Made by a program: the position numbers and the translations under genes. From Fusobacterium sp. (GTDB lineage: Bacteria > Fusobacteriota > Fusobacteriia > Fusobacteriales > Fusobacteriaceae), in assembly GCF_032477075.1 (NCBI RefSeq), contig NZ_JAWDXO010000021.1, positions 1 to 47,994 on the forward strand: a stretch of DNA of 47,994 bases, given 5' to 3'. Position 1 is the first letter of the stretch. Every line of letters starts with the position of its first letter. Below the pieces are notes generated by a model that ran no database searches, was not told where the DNA came from, and was given only the letters and a program-made list of their open reading frames with translations. Shown here piece by piece: positions 8,702 to 16,645 of this stretch.

Positions 8702-10105
8702 TTGGAAATAAAAGTAACAAAAAATGATATTTTTTGGAGTTATGCAGCCCAATTATTAAATATTGGAGCAGGAGTGTTTATTCTTCCAATAATATTAAAA
8801 AAGTTATCTTCAGCTGAATTGGGAATATGGTATATTTTTTTAGCTATAGCAAGTTTGACAGCTTTATTAGATTTTGGTTTTTTGCCAACAATTCAAAGAA
8901 ATATATCTTATGTTTTTAGTGGAGTAGAAGAATTATTAGAACAGGGAATATCAGAGAAAAAAAGTAGTGGAATAAATTATAAACTTTTAAAAGATATAAT
9001 CGAAACTAGTAAAACTATTTATAGAAGAATATCTATTGTAATTTTGATATTACTAAGTACATTAGGTTCTATTTATATCAATTCTTTGATTAAAGAACTG
9101 GATAATTCCAAGTATATTATGATAGCATGGTATCTTTATATTTTTTCTTTGATTATAAATTTTTATTATTATTATTTTAATGCATTGCTTAGGGGAAAAG
9201 GAATGGTAGCAGATGCTAATAAAATAACAATATTTTCAAGGTTAGCTTTTATATTATTTTCTTTTTTAGGATTGTATTTTAATTTAGGACTTATAGGGAT
9301 ATCTTTAGGAAATTTAGCTTCTGTATTGGTAATAAGAGTTCTATCATCTAAGAAATTTTTTACAAAAGAACTTAAAGAAGAGTTAAAAAATATAGACTCT
9401 AAAATAGATAAAAAACTATTTAGAATAATTTTCCATAATGCTAATAAATTGGGAATAGTGTCTTTAGGAGCATTTTTGATATTAAAGGGGAATACTTTAA
9501 TAGCTTCAAAATATTTATCATTGGATATTGTTGCTCAGTATGGATTATCACTTCAATTATTTGCTATATTAAGTTCTATAGCAACTACATTATTAACAGT
9601 ATTTATTCCTAAAATTGTTCAAAATAGAATAAAAGAAAATGAAGAAGAAATAAAAGAAATATATTCAATGTGTTTTGTATTAAATATTTTTATATTTATT
9701 TCAGGAGTAATATCAATAGTATATGTGGCTCCATATTTTATTTCAATTTTAGGAAGCAATACAAAATTATTGGATAAGGATAAAATGTTATTTATGGGAG
9801 GATATCTACTATTAGAGATGATACATTCAAATGCAGCAACTTTTATAACTACAAGGAATAAAGTTCCTTTTGTAAGGTCTTCCATTTTATCAGGAGTAGC
9901 AATGGTATTGATTTCTTTATTTCTAATAAATTTTACAGATTTAGAGCTATGGAGTTTATTAATTTCACAAGCTGTAATTCAGCTGATGTATAATAACTGG
10001 AAATGGCCTTTAGAAGTTAATAAAGAATTAAAGACAAGCTTTCTTGATTTATGGAAAATTGGAACAAAAAAAATAGTAAGAATCTTAAAGGGAGAAAAGA
10101 TATAA
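8702..10105 (+). CDS. wzx: Wzx-type polysaccharide flippase (MOP superfamily)
   Basis: This 467-residue protein has about twelve transmembrane segments, beginning with DIFWSYAAQLLNIGAGVFILPIILKKLS. That start is typical of Wzx and other RfbX-like flippases, which carry undecaprenyl-PP-linked repeat units across the inner membrane. It probably starts with TTG at 8702, since GGAG at 8691-8694 is 7 bases upstream and no ATG lies near. The weak start may keep expression of the flippase low. It sits between the dideoxyhexose genes and a GT2, so it should export the unit that carries this sugar. It differs from the second flippase at 39297-40625. Confidence 0.85.
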   Translation: MEIKVTKNDIFWSYAAQLLNIGAGVFILPIILKKLSSAELGIWYIFLAIASLTALLDFGFLPTIQRNISYVFSGVEELLEQGISEKKSSGINYKLLKDIIETSKTIYRRISIVILILLSTLGSIYINSLIKELDNSKYIMIAWYLYIFSLIINFYYYYFNALLRGKGMVADANKITIFSRLAFILFSFLGLYFNLGLIGISLGNLASVLVIRVLSSKKFFTKELKEELKNIDSKIDKKLFRIIFHNANKLGIVSLGAFLILKGNTLIASKYLSLDIVAQYGLSLQLFAILSSIATTLLTVFIPKIVQNRIKENEEEIKEIYSMCFVLNIFIFISGVISIVYVAPYFISILGSNTKLLDKDKMLFMGGYLLLEMIHSNAATFITTRNKVPFVRSSILSGVAMVLISLFLINFTDLELWSLLISQAVIQLMYNNWKWPLEVNKELKTSFLDLWKIGTKKIVRILKGEKI

Positions 10106-11116
10106 ATGGAAGAAAATTTTTTTGAATACAAAGATAACTTTACAAAATATAAGCATATAAAATCAAATTTGCTAGTAGGAGAAATAGAGAATATTCCAAA
10201 TCCTAAAGTAACTATTGCAATTCCGACTTACAGAAGAACTCATTTAATAAAAGATGCTTTAAATAGTGCAATAAATCAAGTTGAGTTTAAAAACTATGAA
10301 ATTATAGTAGTTGATAATGAAGCATTGCAAGAAGAAAATGAAACTGAGAGACTAATAAAGCAATATAATAATCCTAAGATACTATATTACAAAAATGAAG
10401 AAAATATAGGAATGTTTGGAAATTGGAATAGATGTATAGAGCTAGCTAGAGGGGAATATATTACAATATTAAATGATGATGATTGGTTAGAAAATAATTT
10501 TCTTTATGAAGTAACAAAAGAAATAAACAATAATGAAGGAATATATACTTTAACAAAAATCCATGATTATAGAAATAAGAATATAAAACAACATTTCTTA
10601 AAAAAATATCTTAAGTTTATTTATAAAAATTTAATAAAAATAACTAAAATAAGAAAATTAACATTAATAGATTTTTTTTTCTCAAATAGAAGTGCAGGAA
10701 GTTTAGGAATATTATTTAAGACTGAATGTTTAAAGAAATTAGGAGGATATAATGATGAATGGTTTCCTTCATGTGATTATTTCTTTCATGTATATTATTG
10801 TGATGAATTTGGAGTTAAAATATTAAAAAAAGAGTTATGTAATTATAGAATTCAAGAGAATGAAAGCATGAAAATAGAGACAGCAAGTAAATGGCCAGAG
10901 CAAGCATTTCATTTTAGAAAATATATAATTAAATATTTAAAATTAGAAAAAAAATATGAATTTTGGAATGAAATTTTATTAGAAGATTTTAAAAAACATA
11001 TAAATGAATTTTGGAATATTAAAATTTTGTATAATAAAGAGTTTTTAAAAAGTAGAAATGTTAAAAAATTTAAAATTGAGTTTTTTATTAAAGAAAAATT
11101 AAAAAATATATTTTAA
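10106..11116 (+). CDS. Glycosyltransferase family 2
   Basis: This 336-residue protein is a GT-A enzyme. It has KVTIAIPTYRRTHLIKDALNSA near residues 34-55, the NYEIIVVDNEA segment, and the metal-binding LNDDDW at about residues 127-132. A GSLGILFKTECLKKLGGYNDEWF acceptor-side region follows, common in O-antigen GT2 enzymes. It begins directly after the flippase stop, so it belongs to the same operon and is probably its last gene before the terminator at 11211-11246. It may be the transferase for the 3,6-dideoxyhexose, since such genes often lie at the operon end, but this is only context. Its 3' part is very A-rich. Confidence 0.85.
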   Translation: MEENFFEYKDNFTKYKHIKSNLLVGEIENIPNPKVTIAIPTYRRTHLIKDALNSAINQVEFKNYEIIVVDNEALQEENETERLIKQYNNPKILYYKNEENIGMFGNWNRCIELARGEYITILNDDDWLENNFLYEVTKEINNNEGIYTLTKIHDYRNKNIKQHFLKKYLKFIYKNLIKITKIRKLTLIDFFFSNRSAGSLGILFKTECLKKLGGYNDEWFPSCDYFFHVYYCDEFGVKILKKELCNYRIQENESMKIETASKWPEQAFHFRKYIIKYLKLEKKYEFWNEILLEDFKKHINEFWNIKILYNKEFLKSRNVKKFKIEFFIKEKLKNIF

Positions 11117-11210
11117 TAAAATTAAAAAATATAGTTTTAAAAATTTAATTCAATAGAAAATTAAGAAAAAATAATCAAATAAATTTTTTATTTAGTAATA
11201 ATTAAAATTT

Positions 11211-11246
11211 AATCCAGAAAGACCTAAAAATCTTCTGGATTTTTTA
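11211..11246 (+). terminator. Rho-independent terminator of first polysaccharide operon
   Basis: AATCCAGAA at 11211-11219 pairs with TTCTGGATT at 11233-11241 and extends through AGA/TCT with a bulge. A T-run follows. It ends the operon that begins upstream of position 120. Confidence 0.8.
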
Positions 11247-11251
11247 TATTG

Positions 11252-11306
11252 CAACTAATAATTGACAGAAAATAAAATACACTTGGTTGAGTGCAACTAA
11301 TAGTTG
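11252..11306. promoter_or_regulatory. Two operator copies CAACTAATARTTG
   Basis: CAACTAATAGTTG at 11294-11306 is a perfect palindrome around one central base. CAACTAATAATTG at 11252-11264 is a near copy 42 bases upstream, about four helical turns. The downstream copy lies between the -35 and -10 of the regulator's promoter. They are probably the binding sites of the XRE-type protein encoded next, giving autorepression with looping or cooperative binding. This is inference from position and symmetry. Confidence 0.65.
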
Positions 11307-11315
11307 TGGTAAAAT
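11287..11315 (+). promoter_or_regulatory. Promoter of the XRE regulator operon
   Basis: TTGAGT at 11287-11292 and TAAAAT at 11310-11315 are separated by 17 bases. The spacer contains the perfect palindrome CAACTAATAGTTG, so a bound repressor would block RNA polymerase. A second, upstream TTGACA at 11262-11267 has no matching -10. Confidence 0.65.
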
Positions 11316-11353
11316 ATAAATATAAAACACACATATACAAGGGGGAACAAATT

Positions 11354-11860
11354 ATGAAGCTGTTTGTAAAAATACAACAATTAAGAAAGCAGAATGGAAT
11401 GTCACAGGAAAAATTAGCTCAGTTACTGGGGGTTTCAAGGCAGTCAGTTTCTAAATGGGAATCAGGGCAGTCTCTTCCAGAGATAGATAAAATAATACAG
11501 TTAAGTAATATTTTTGAAGTAACTACTGATTATTTATTAAAAGATGTATCAGAAGAAAAATGTATAGATATATTAAGGAAAGAAAAAAAGAAAGATATAT
11601 TAGCTCATCATACTAGTTTAATGTTTAAAGTTGGATTTACAATGTTTTCAGTTGGAGTGGTAGCTATAGCAGTATTTTGGATACTGTCTATAGTGTATCC
11701 TACATATAGAGTAATGTGGGATGGAACACTTTTAACTGGATTTACAGGGTTTTTAATATTGCATGGAGTAACTCCTGTTTTTATATTTTTTTGTATAGTA
11801 GGAACAATTGGATTGGGAACAATAATATTTGAAAAAAAGAACAAAAAAGTTAAAGCATAA
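11354..11860 (+). CDS. XRE-family transcriptional regulator with C-terminal membrane segments
   Basis: The 168-residue protein has an HTH_3 (Cro/C1) DNA-binding domain at residues 5-60, with MSQEKLAQLLGVSRQSVSKWESGQ containing the helix-turn-helix. Two hydrophobic helices follow, at about 96-116 and 130-160, and the protein ends in a KKNKKVKA tail. Such membrane-tethered XRE proteins are known in Firmicutes and related groups as small regulators. Start ATG at 11354 has GGGGGAAC at 11341-11348. An in-frame GTG at 11291 would lie inside the promoter and is rejected. The palindromes before the gene suggest autoregulation. The next gene starts 13 bases later, so the regulator may control the DUF4241 gene as well. 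The signal it senses is unknown. Confidence 0.85.
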   Translation: MKLFVKIQQLRKQNGMSQEKLAQLLGVSRQSVSKWESGQSLPEIDKIIQLSNIFEVTTDYLLKDVSEEKCIDILRKEKKKDILAHHTSLMFKVGFTMFSVGVVAIAVFWILSIVYPTYRVMWDGTLLTGFTGFLILHGVTPVFIFFCIVGTIGLGTIIFEKKNKKVKA

Positions 11861-11873
11861 TAAGGGGGGATAA

Positions 11874-12575
11874 ATGAAAGAAATATTAAAACCATACTAT
11901 AATTTAGATGAAATATTTGAAAATGAAAAATTTGAAGTCATAAATATTGGAGAATTAAATGTAACATCTGGACAGATAATCTGCTGTGATCCTCTAGTGA
12001 GTTTAGTAAATGGTGAAGGAGAACCATTCATAGAAAAAGTACCTTCTGGAAAATATCCTGTAACTTTAGCAGTATTAAAAGATGAAAACTGGGGAGTTAG
12101 GTATATGGGAGCAAGACTTTATATATCTAATGAAAAAGCTGAATATTATCAGTTGGCCCTTCAAAAAAATGATGACATCTCTGAATTGGATAGAAAAAGC
12201 AGAGAATTTTTTGGATTTTTTGTAGATGCTGGAATGGGATGTTTTGCTGATACAGAAGGAGCAAAGCTGACAGTGGAATTTGTAAAAAAATTAGAAAAAG
12301 AAAATCCAGATTTTGGAAATATGTATGATGACTATTTTGATGCTTTATTACAAGAGAGCTACAAAAAATATCCAGAATATCAAAGAAGTTATGGAGATTT
12401 TTTGAACTGGGCAATTCCTGGAACTGATAAAAATGTGATTATATTTGCCAGTGGTTGGGGAGATGGAGTGTATCCTTGTTATTGGGGATACAATAAAGCT
12501 GGAAAAATATGTTCTTTAACAATAAGCTTTATAGAACCAAGTGAATTAGAGGAAGATGATAATGATGAAGAATAA
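11874..12575 (+). CDS. DUF4241 domain-containing protein
   Basis: This 233-residue acidic soluble protein matches what I remember of DUF4241 proteins. It has GELNVTSGQIICCDPLV near residues 24-40, a VPSGKYPVTLAVL strand pair, a GFFVDAGMGCFADTEGA segment, and a C-terminal IIFASGWGDGVYPCYWGYN region. The family has no proven biochemical role. Some members occur near toxin or immunity genes, which would be only a hint here. It has a strong RBS (AGGGGGG) and follows the XRE gene by 13 bases. The C terminus is an acidic tail (EEDDNDEE). There is no signal peptide, so it should be cytoplasmic. Confidence 0.75.
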   Translation: MKEILKPYYNLDEIFENEKFEVINIGELNVTSGQIICCDPLVSLVNGEGEPFIEKVPSGKYPVTLAVLKDENWGVRYMGARLYISNEKAEYYQLALQKNDDISELDRKSREFFGFFVDAGMGCFADTEGAKLTVEFVKKLEKENPDFGNMYDDYFDALLQESYKKYPEYQRSYGDFLNWAIPGTDKNVIIFASGWGDGVYPCYWGYNKAGKICSLTISFIEPSELEEDDNDEE

Positions 12576-12609
12576 AAATTTTTAAAATTTGTTTTAAGTA
12601 TTATAAAGA

Positions 12610-12618
12610 TGGTATAAT
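12610..12618 (+). promoter_or_regulatory. Extended -10 promoter for the DUF4026-like gene
   Basis: TGGTATAAT contains the TG extension and a consensus -10 at 12613-12618. A weak TTGTTT at 12589-12594 could serve as -35 with an 18-base spacer. It gives the next gene its own transcript in addition to read-through. Confidence 0.6.
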
Positions 12619-12663
12619 ATCTCATTAGAGTAAAAGTAATTTTAATATTCAGGAGGGATGTTG

Positions 12664-13914
12664 ATGGCTGCTAAAGGAACTATTGAAAAAGAATTCTCAT
12701 ATATAATGGGAATACCAAATTCACCAGAAGATATAGGAACATATAATGATTTAATTAAAAGATTAGAGGAAAACAGAGAATTCAGAGTAAAAGTTTTAAA
12801 AAATGATACAGAAAAATTTTTGAGAGTAGACTACAAAGATGAACAGTATATAGTTCAAATTATAATAGAAGAATTTGAAGTACCAGAACTTTTTACAGTG
12901 GCACATCAGATCAATGAAAATGATTATAATAAGATAATGGAAAGTAAACTTGGAGTGACAACTATTGTAGAGTTTGGAGAGTCAAATATTGATTCATATC
13001 ATCTTCAATTAAAATTAATATCAGCTATGGTACCAAACCTTCTGGGAATATTGGATTTTTCTTCACAAAAGATACTATCTGGAAGATGGGCAAAAATGGC
13101 AGCAGAGAGCTATATACAGCCAGCACCTGAATATATTTATACTATACAGGCTATAAATGATGAAGATGGAAGCGTATGGCTTCATACTCATGGGCTTAGA
13201 AGATGTGGTTCATTAGAATTGGAAATCATAGGTTCAAATACTGAAAGTTATCAGGATCATGGAACTGTAATACAGATGATTGCCAAAAATATAGTTACTA
13301 ACAGATATCTTGAAGAGGAAAAAGAACCTTTCTATATAGGAGAAGGTATAGTTGGAACTTGGGTACCTTTAGAGGAAGTGCTAGACAGTTATTCACCTGA
13401 ATCTTTAGGTGGAAGCGATGGAAGAAATGATGAACATGGAGAAACTGCAGTAATTTATGTTTATTTAACAGAAGAAGATTATAAAAATAGAAAATACACA
13501 CATATATCATCAGTAAATGAAATTATGCAAAATAATCCATTATATTTTATATCTGATGAAGAAACAATGAGAATGAAAGGTCTTGCACTAGAAAGATGGG
13601 AATATTTTACAGAAGCAATTACTAATCCAGAAAATAACGGACTGATAAAATTTGGAATACTTGTAGATGAAAAATATAGAACTGAAGGAGATGCTAACTT
13701 AGAACATTTATGGTTTCATATAGAGGGAATAGATGGGGATAAGGTAAGAGGAACTCTTATTAATCAACCATATTATATAGAAAATCTTAATGAAGAAGAT
13801 AAAATGACAATTGATAAATCAGAGCTTACAGATTGGATAATATACACACCATTTGCAGAGATAACTCCTGATAAAGTATATCTTTTAGATGAAAGAAAAA
13901 AATATTTTAATTAA
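12664..13914 (+). CDS. DUF4026/DUF2314-like protein of unknown function
   Basis: This 416-residue soluble acidic protein resembles DUF4026 proteins. Its C-terminal third (about 325-405, with LEHLWFHIEGIDGDKVRGTL and LINQPYYIENL) looks like DUF2314. The N-terminal half has EFRVKVLKNDTEKFLRVDYKDEQYIVQI as a beta-rich module. Function is unknown. AGGAGG at 12651-12656 fits ATG at 12664 (7-base spacing), and the ATG at 12658 is too close. It lies downstream of the DUF4241 gene in the same direction. The two are often seen as isolated accessory genes, so a shared role is possible but not shown. Confidence 0.7.
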   Translation: MAAKGTIEKEFSYIMGIPNSPEDIGTYNDLIKRLEENREFRVKVLKNDTEKFLRVDYKDEQYIVQIIIEEFEVPELFTVAHQINENDYNKIMESKLGVTTIVEFGESNIDSYHLQLKLISAMVPNLLGILDFSSQKILSGRWAKMAAESYIQPAPEYIYTIQAINDEDGSVWLHTHGLRRCGSLELEIIGSNTESYQDHGTVIQMIAKNIVTNRYLEEEKEPFYIGEGIVGTWVPLEEVLDSYSPESLGGSDGRNDEHGETAVIYVYLTEEDYKNRKYTHISSVNEIMQNNPLYFISDEETMRMKGLALERWEYFTEAITNPENNGLIKFGILVDEKYRTEGDANLEHLWFHIEGIDGDKVRGTLINQPYYIENLNEEDKMTIDKSELTDWIIYTPFAEITPDKVYLLDERKKYFN

Positions 13915-13933
13915 ATTATTTTAAAATGAAAGA

Positions 13934-13955
13934 GGAGAAGCAATTAAGCTTCTCC
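13934..13955. terminator. Bidirectional hairpin between convergent genes
   Basis: GGAGAAGC (13934-13941) pairs perfectly with GCTTCTCC (13948-13955) across the loop AATTAA. A-rich and T-rich flanks lie on both sides. It overlaps the end of the cupin gene on the minus strand and follows the DUF4026-like gene. Confidence 0.65.
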
Positions 13956-14321
13956 TTTATCAATTTTTTCCTTTATTTTTTCAGCAGTTACTTCGCTGGC
14001 TGAAGCTTCTATATCTGGACTTAAAAATTCAATGTTATCTGAATAAAATTCTACTTTTAATTTTACAGGACCAGTTATAATTACATGATGTTTTCTTTCA
14101 GGAAAAATGACTATGGGATGATGTTTATCTGCTGTATAGATTTTATCAGGCTCATCCTCCCAGACAAAATCTGCTGTTCCTTCAATAATAACAAGATAGC
14201 CATATTTTCCTTTCGGAGAAGTATGAGACTCTACTATTTCCTTGAGTATATCTTTTTCACTCATAATAGGAGTTTCTCCTATTTTTTTTAAATTTACAGG
14301 CAATTGTTCAGATTGAAACAT
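13944..14321 (-). CDS. DUF1971/YeaR-like small cupin
   Basis: The 125-residue protein has the small-cupin pattern of DUF1971 (YeaR and TehB-associated). It starts with LPVNLKKIGETPIMSEKDI, then HTSPKGKYGYLVIIEGTADFVWE, and ends with VIFPERKHHVIITGPVKLKVEFY near residues 70-95. The histidines in HTSPKG and ERKHHVI could bind a metal. YeaR itself is induced by nitrate or nitric oxide in E. coli, but the role is not settled and should not be carried over. It is transcribed away from the PBP gene, with AAAGGAGG 8-15 bases before the ATG. A C-terminal lysine- and glutamate-rich tail of about 25 residues extends past the core. Confidence 0.7.
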   Translation of the reverse strand: MFQSEQLPVNLKKIGETPIMSEKDILKEIVESHTSPKGKYGYLVIIEGTADFVWEDEPDKIYTADKHHPIVIFPERKHHVIITGPVKLKVEFYSDNIEFLSPDIEASASEVTAEKIKEKIDKGEA

Positions 14322-14483
14322 TTTTAATACCTCCTTTAAGTTATAATATAAAATTGTATGATATAATATATTATTTAGATAAAAATAAAAATTTCCTGTT
14401 TTTTTTAAAAGAATATTTGAAAAAAGTCAGAAGTATTAAAGAGAATAAAATATAAAAAAATTATAACAAGATTTCAAAATTTT

Positions 14484-14492
14484 TGATATAAT
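14484..14492 (+). promoter_or_regulatory. Extended -10 promoter for the PBP-priA-def-glpX operon
   Basis: TGATATAAT at 14484-14492 has a consensus -10 with the TG extension. A TAACAA at 14464-14469 gives a weak -35 at 17 bases. The gene starts 33 bases downstream. Confidence 0.55.
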
Positions 14493-14524
14493 TATAAGGT
14501 AGAGATAATATACAGGAGGAAAAT

Positions 14525-16636
14525 GTGCTTAAAAGATTAAAAGTTTTTATCCTATTTTTAAATCTCATTGGGATAGGAACAACTATTTATTATAAAATGT
14601 ATATGCTTACTTGTTTTACAATTCTTTTATTTTTTTATTTTTTGTATATTTTTCTAAAAAGAGAAGAAATGGAAACAACTAATCTTTTTAACAGAAGAGC
14701 TTTAATATCATCAAATATAATATTATTTTGTTTTATGCTGATATTGTTTAGATTAATACAAGTGCAGATATTTGATAATGCCATGTATGTAGAAAAAGTA
14801 AATAATCAGACTATGACTGTAAATAAAAATTCAGGAAATAGAGGAAGTATTTATGACAGCAATGGAAAAAGTTTAGCTTTTAATAAAAGTATTTATGATT
14901 TAATAATAGATCCAAGCAGAATATATGAAAAACCAGAAATATTAAAAGCATTTGATGAAATATCTCAAAAATCATATATAAGATTAAATAATAAGAAATT
15001 TTTAAATGAATTAGATGAAGGATATAAATTAAAAAAGAAATATAAAATTATAGCTAAAAATCTTGATGAGATAGAAAAAGCTGAAATTGATGAGATATTA
15101 AAAAAATATAAACTGAATACTAATGAGATGTTTTACAAAAAAAATATAGAAAGAACCTATTATAAAAAAGATATTTACAATGATCTGGTAGGACTTATTG
15201 GATATACAGCAACTTCAAAGGATGTAAAAACTGGAGTTTTTGGAATAGAAAAACAATATGAAAAGTATCTTAAAGAAAAAACTGTAGAAAGAAAAAATCC
15301 ATATACTAGAAATAGAGGAATAAGAATACCTACATCAAAAGATGAAATAAGAACAAGCTTAAATGGAAGAAATGTCTATATGACTATTGATAATGACCTT
15401 CAATTTATACTTAATGATGAAGTAAAGAAAAAATTTGAAATTTCAAAATCAGACGAAGCATATGGAATAATCATGGATCCTAATACTGGAAAAATTTTAG
15501 CCACAGCGGCATATACCAGAAAAAAAAGAGCGCTTAGAAATCCAAATTTCCAAGATCAATTTGAACCAGGATCAACTTTTAAACCTATTATAGTAGCTTC
15601 TGCTCTCAATGAAGGACTGATAAAACGAGGGACTAAATTTGATGTAATGGATGGAACAATAAGAAAATATAATCATACAATAAAAGAAAGCAGCAGAAGT
15701 ACAAAAGGAATATTAACAACTGAAGAAATATTGAAAAAATCAAGTAATGTGGGAATGGTACTGATTGGAGACACATTTACTGAAAAAACTTATGAAGAAT
15801 ATTTAAGAAGTTTTGGCTTTTATGATAGAACAGGAATTGATTTTCCAGCAGAAATAAAACCATATACTACACCATACAGAAGATGGGATAAACTTAAAAA
15901 GAGTACAATGTCTTTTGGTCAGGGAATAGTAGTAAGTCCAGTGCAATTAGCAGCAGCTTTTTCTGCTGTTATTAATGGTGGAATTTTATATAAACCATAT
16001 TTAGTAGAAAAAATAACAGATGATAATAATGTTGTAATAAGAAGGAATCTTCCTACACCAGTAAGACAGGTGATCTCTCCAGAAGTTTCAAAAGAAATGA
16101 GAGATATATTGGAAAATGTAGTGAAAGATGGAACTGCTAAAAGAGGAGATGTAGAAGGATATAGAGTAGGGGGGAAAACTGGGACTGCTCAATTAAGTAC
16201 AAAAGGTGGATATTTGAAAAGTGACTATCTTGCTTCTTTTATTGGCTTTTTTCCAGCAGATAAACCTAAATATGTAGTCCTTGTAATGTTTATGAAACCT
16301 AAAGGAGAGACTGTATTCGAAAAATATGGAGGTGCTACTGCTGCTCCAGTATTTGGAGAAATAGTTAGAAGGGTAACAAAGAATAAAAATATTTTATCAC
16401 AAGATATTGCTAAAATTTCTGAAATTAAAAATTTTGAAAATATGAAGCGTAATAATGAAGAGGTAAAGATAGAAATGCCTGATCTTACAGGATTAAGTCC
16501 TAAAGATGTAATTTATATATTTAAAAATGCAGACATAGATGTAAGAATTGTAGGAAAAGGCTTAGTAGAAAATCAGAAGCCAAAAGCAGGAACTTCTTTA
16601 GAAGGAGTAACTAGTATAGAGGTACAGCTAAAATAG
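14525..16636 (+). CDS. Class B penicillin-binding protein (FtsI/SpoVD type) with PASTA domain
   Basis: This 703-residue transpeptidase cross-links peptidoglycan, probably at septum or side wall. It has two to three hydrophobic helices in the first 85 residues, a dimerisation domain, and the transpeptidase motifs S-T-F-K (FEPGSTFKPI, about residue 349), SSN (KKSSNVGM, about 405) and KTGTAQ (about 547). A C-terminal PASTA domain (EMPDLTGLSPKDVIYIFK to the end) is present, which is usual in Gram-positive PBP2x/SpoVD but rare in Gram-negative cells. Start is GTG at 14525 with AGGAGG at 14514-14519. The ATG two bases earlier is out of frame. It leads an operon with priA, def, a FtsB-like gene and glpX. 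Whether it acts as FtsI or as an elongation PBP2 is unsure. Confidence 0.9.
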   Translation: MLKRLKVFILFLNLIGIGTTIYYKMYMLTCFTILLFFYFLYIFLKREEMETTNLFNRRALISSNIILFCFMLILFRLIQVQIFDNAMYVEKVNNQTMTVNKNSGNRGSIYDSNGKSLAFNKSIYDLIIDPSRIYEKPEILKAFDEISQKSYIRLNNKKFLNELDEGYKLKKKYKIIAKNLDEIEKAEIDEILKKYKLNTNEMFYKKNIERTYYKKDIYNDLVGLIGYTATSKDVKTGVFGIEKQYEKYLKEKTVERKNPYTRNRGIRIPTSKDEIRTSLNGRNVYMTIDNDLQFILNDEVKKKFEISKSDEAYGIIMDPNTGKILATAAYTRKKRALRNPNFQDQFEPGSTFKPIIVASALNEGLIKRGTKFDVMDGTIRKYNHTIKESSRSTKGILTTEEILKKSSNVGMVLIGDTFTEKTYEEYLRSFGFYDRTGIDFPAEIKPYTTPYRRWDKLKKSTMSFGQGIVVSPVQLAAAFSAVINGGILYKPYLVEKITDDNNVVIRRNLPTPVRQVISPEVSKEMRDILENVVKDGTAKRGDVEGYRVGGKTGTAQLSTKGGYLKSDYLASFIGFFPADKPKYVVLVMFMKPKGETVFEKYGGATAAPVFGEIVRRVTKNKNILSQDIAKISEIKNFENMKRNNEEVKIEMPDLTGLSPKDVIYIFKNADIDVRIVGKGLVENQKPKAGTSLEGVTSIEVQLK

Positions 16637-16645
16637 GAGCGAGTT

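Noticed and set aside
11291..11353. Upstream GTG start for the XRE regulator
   Set aside because: It would place the start codon inside the promoter and operator. ATG at 11354 has a strong RBS.
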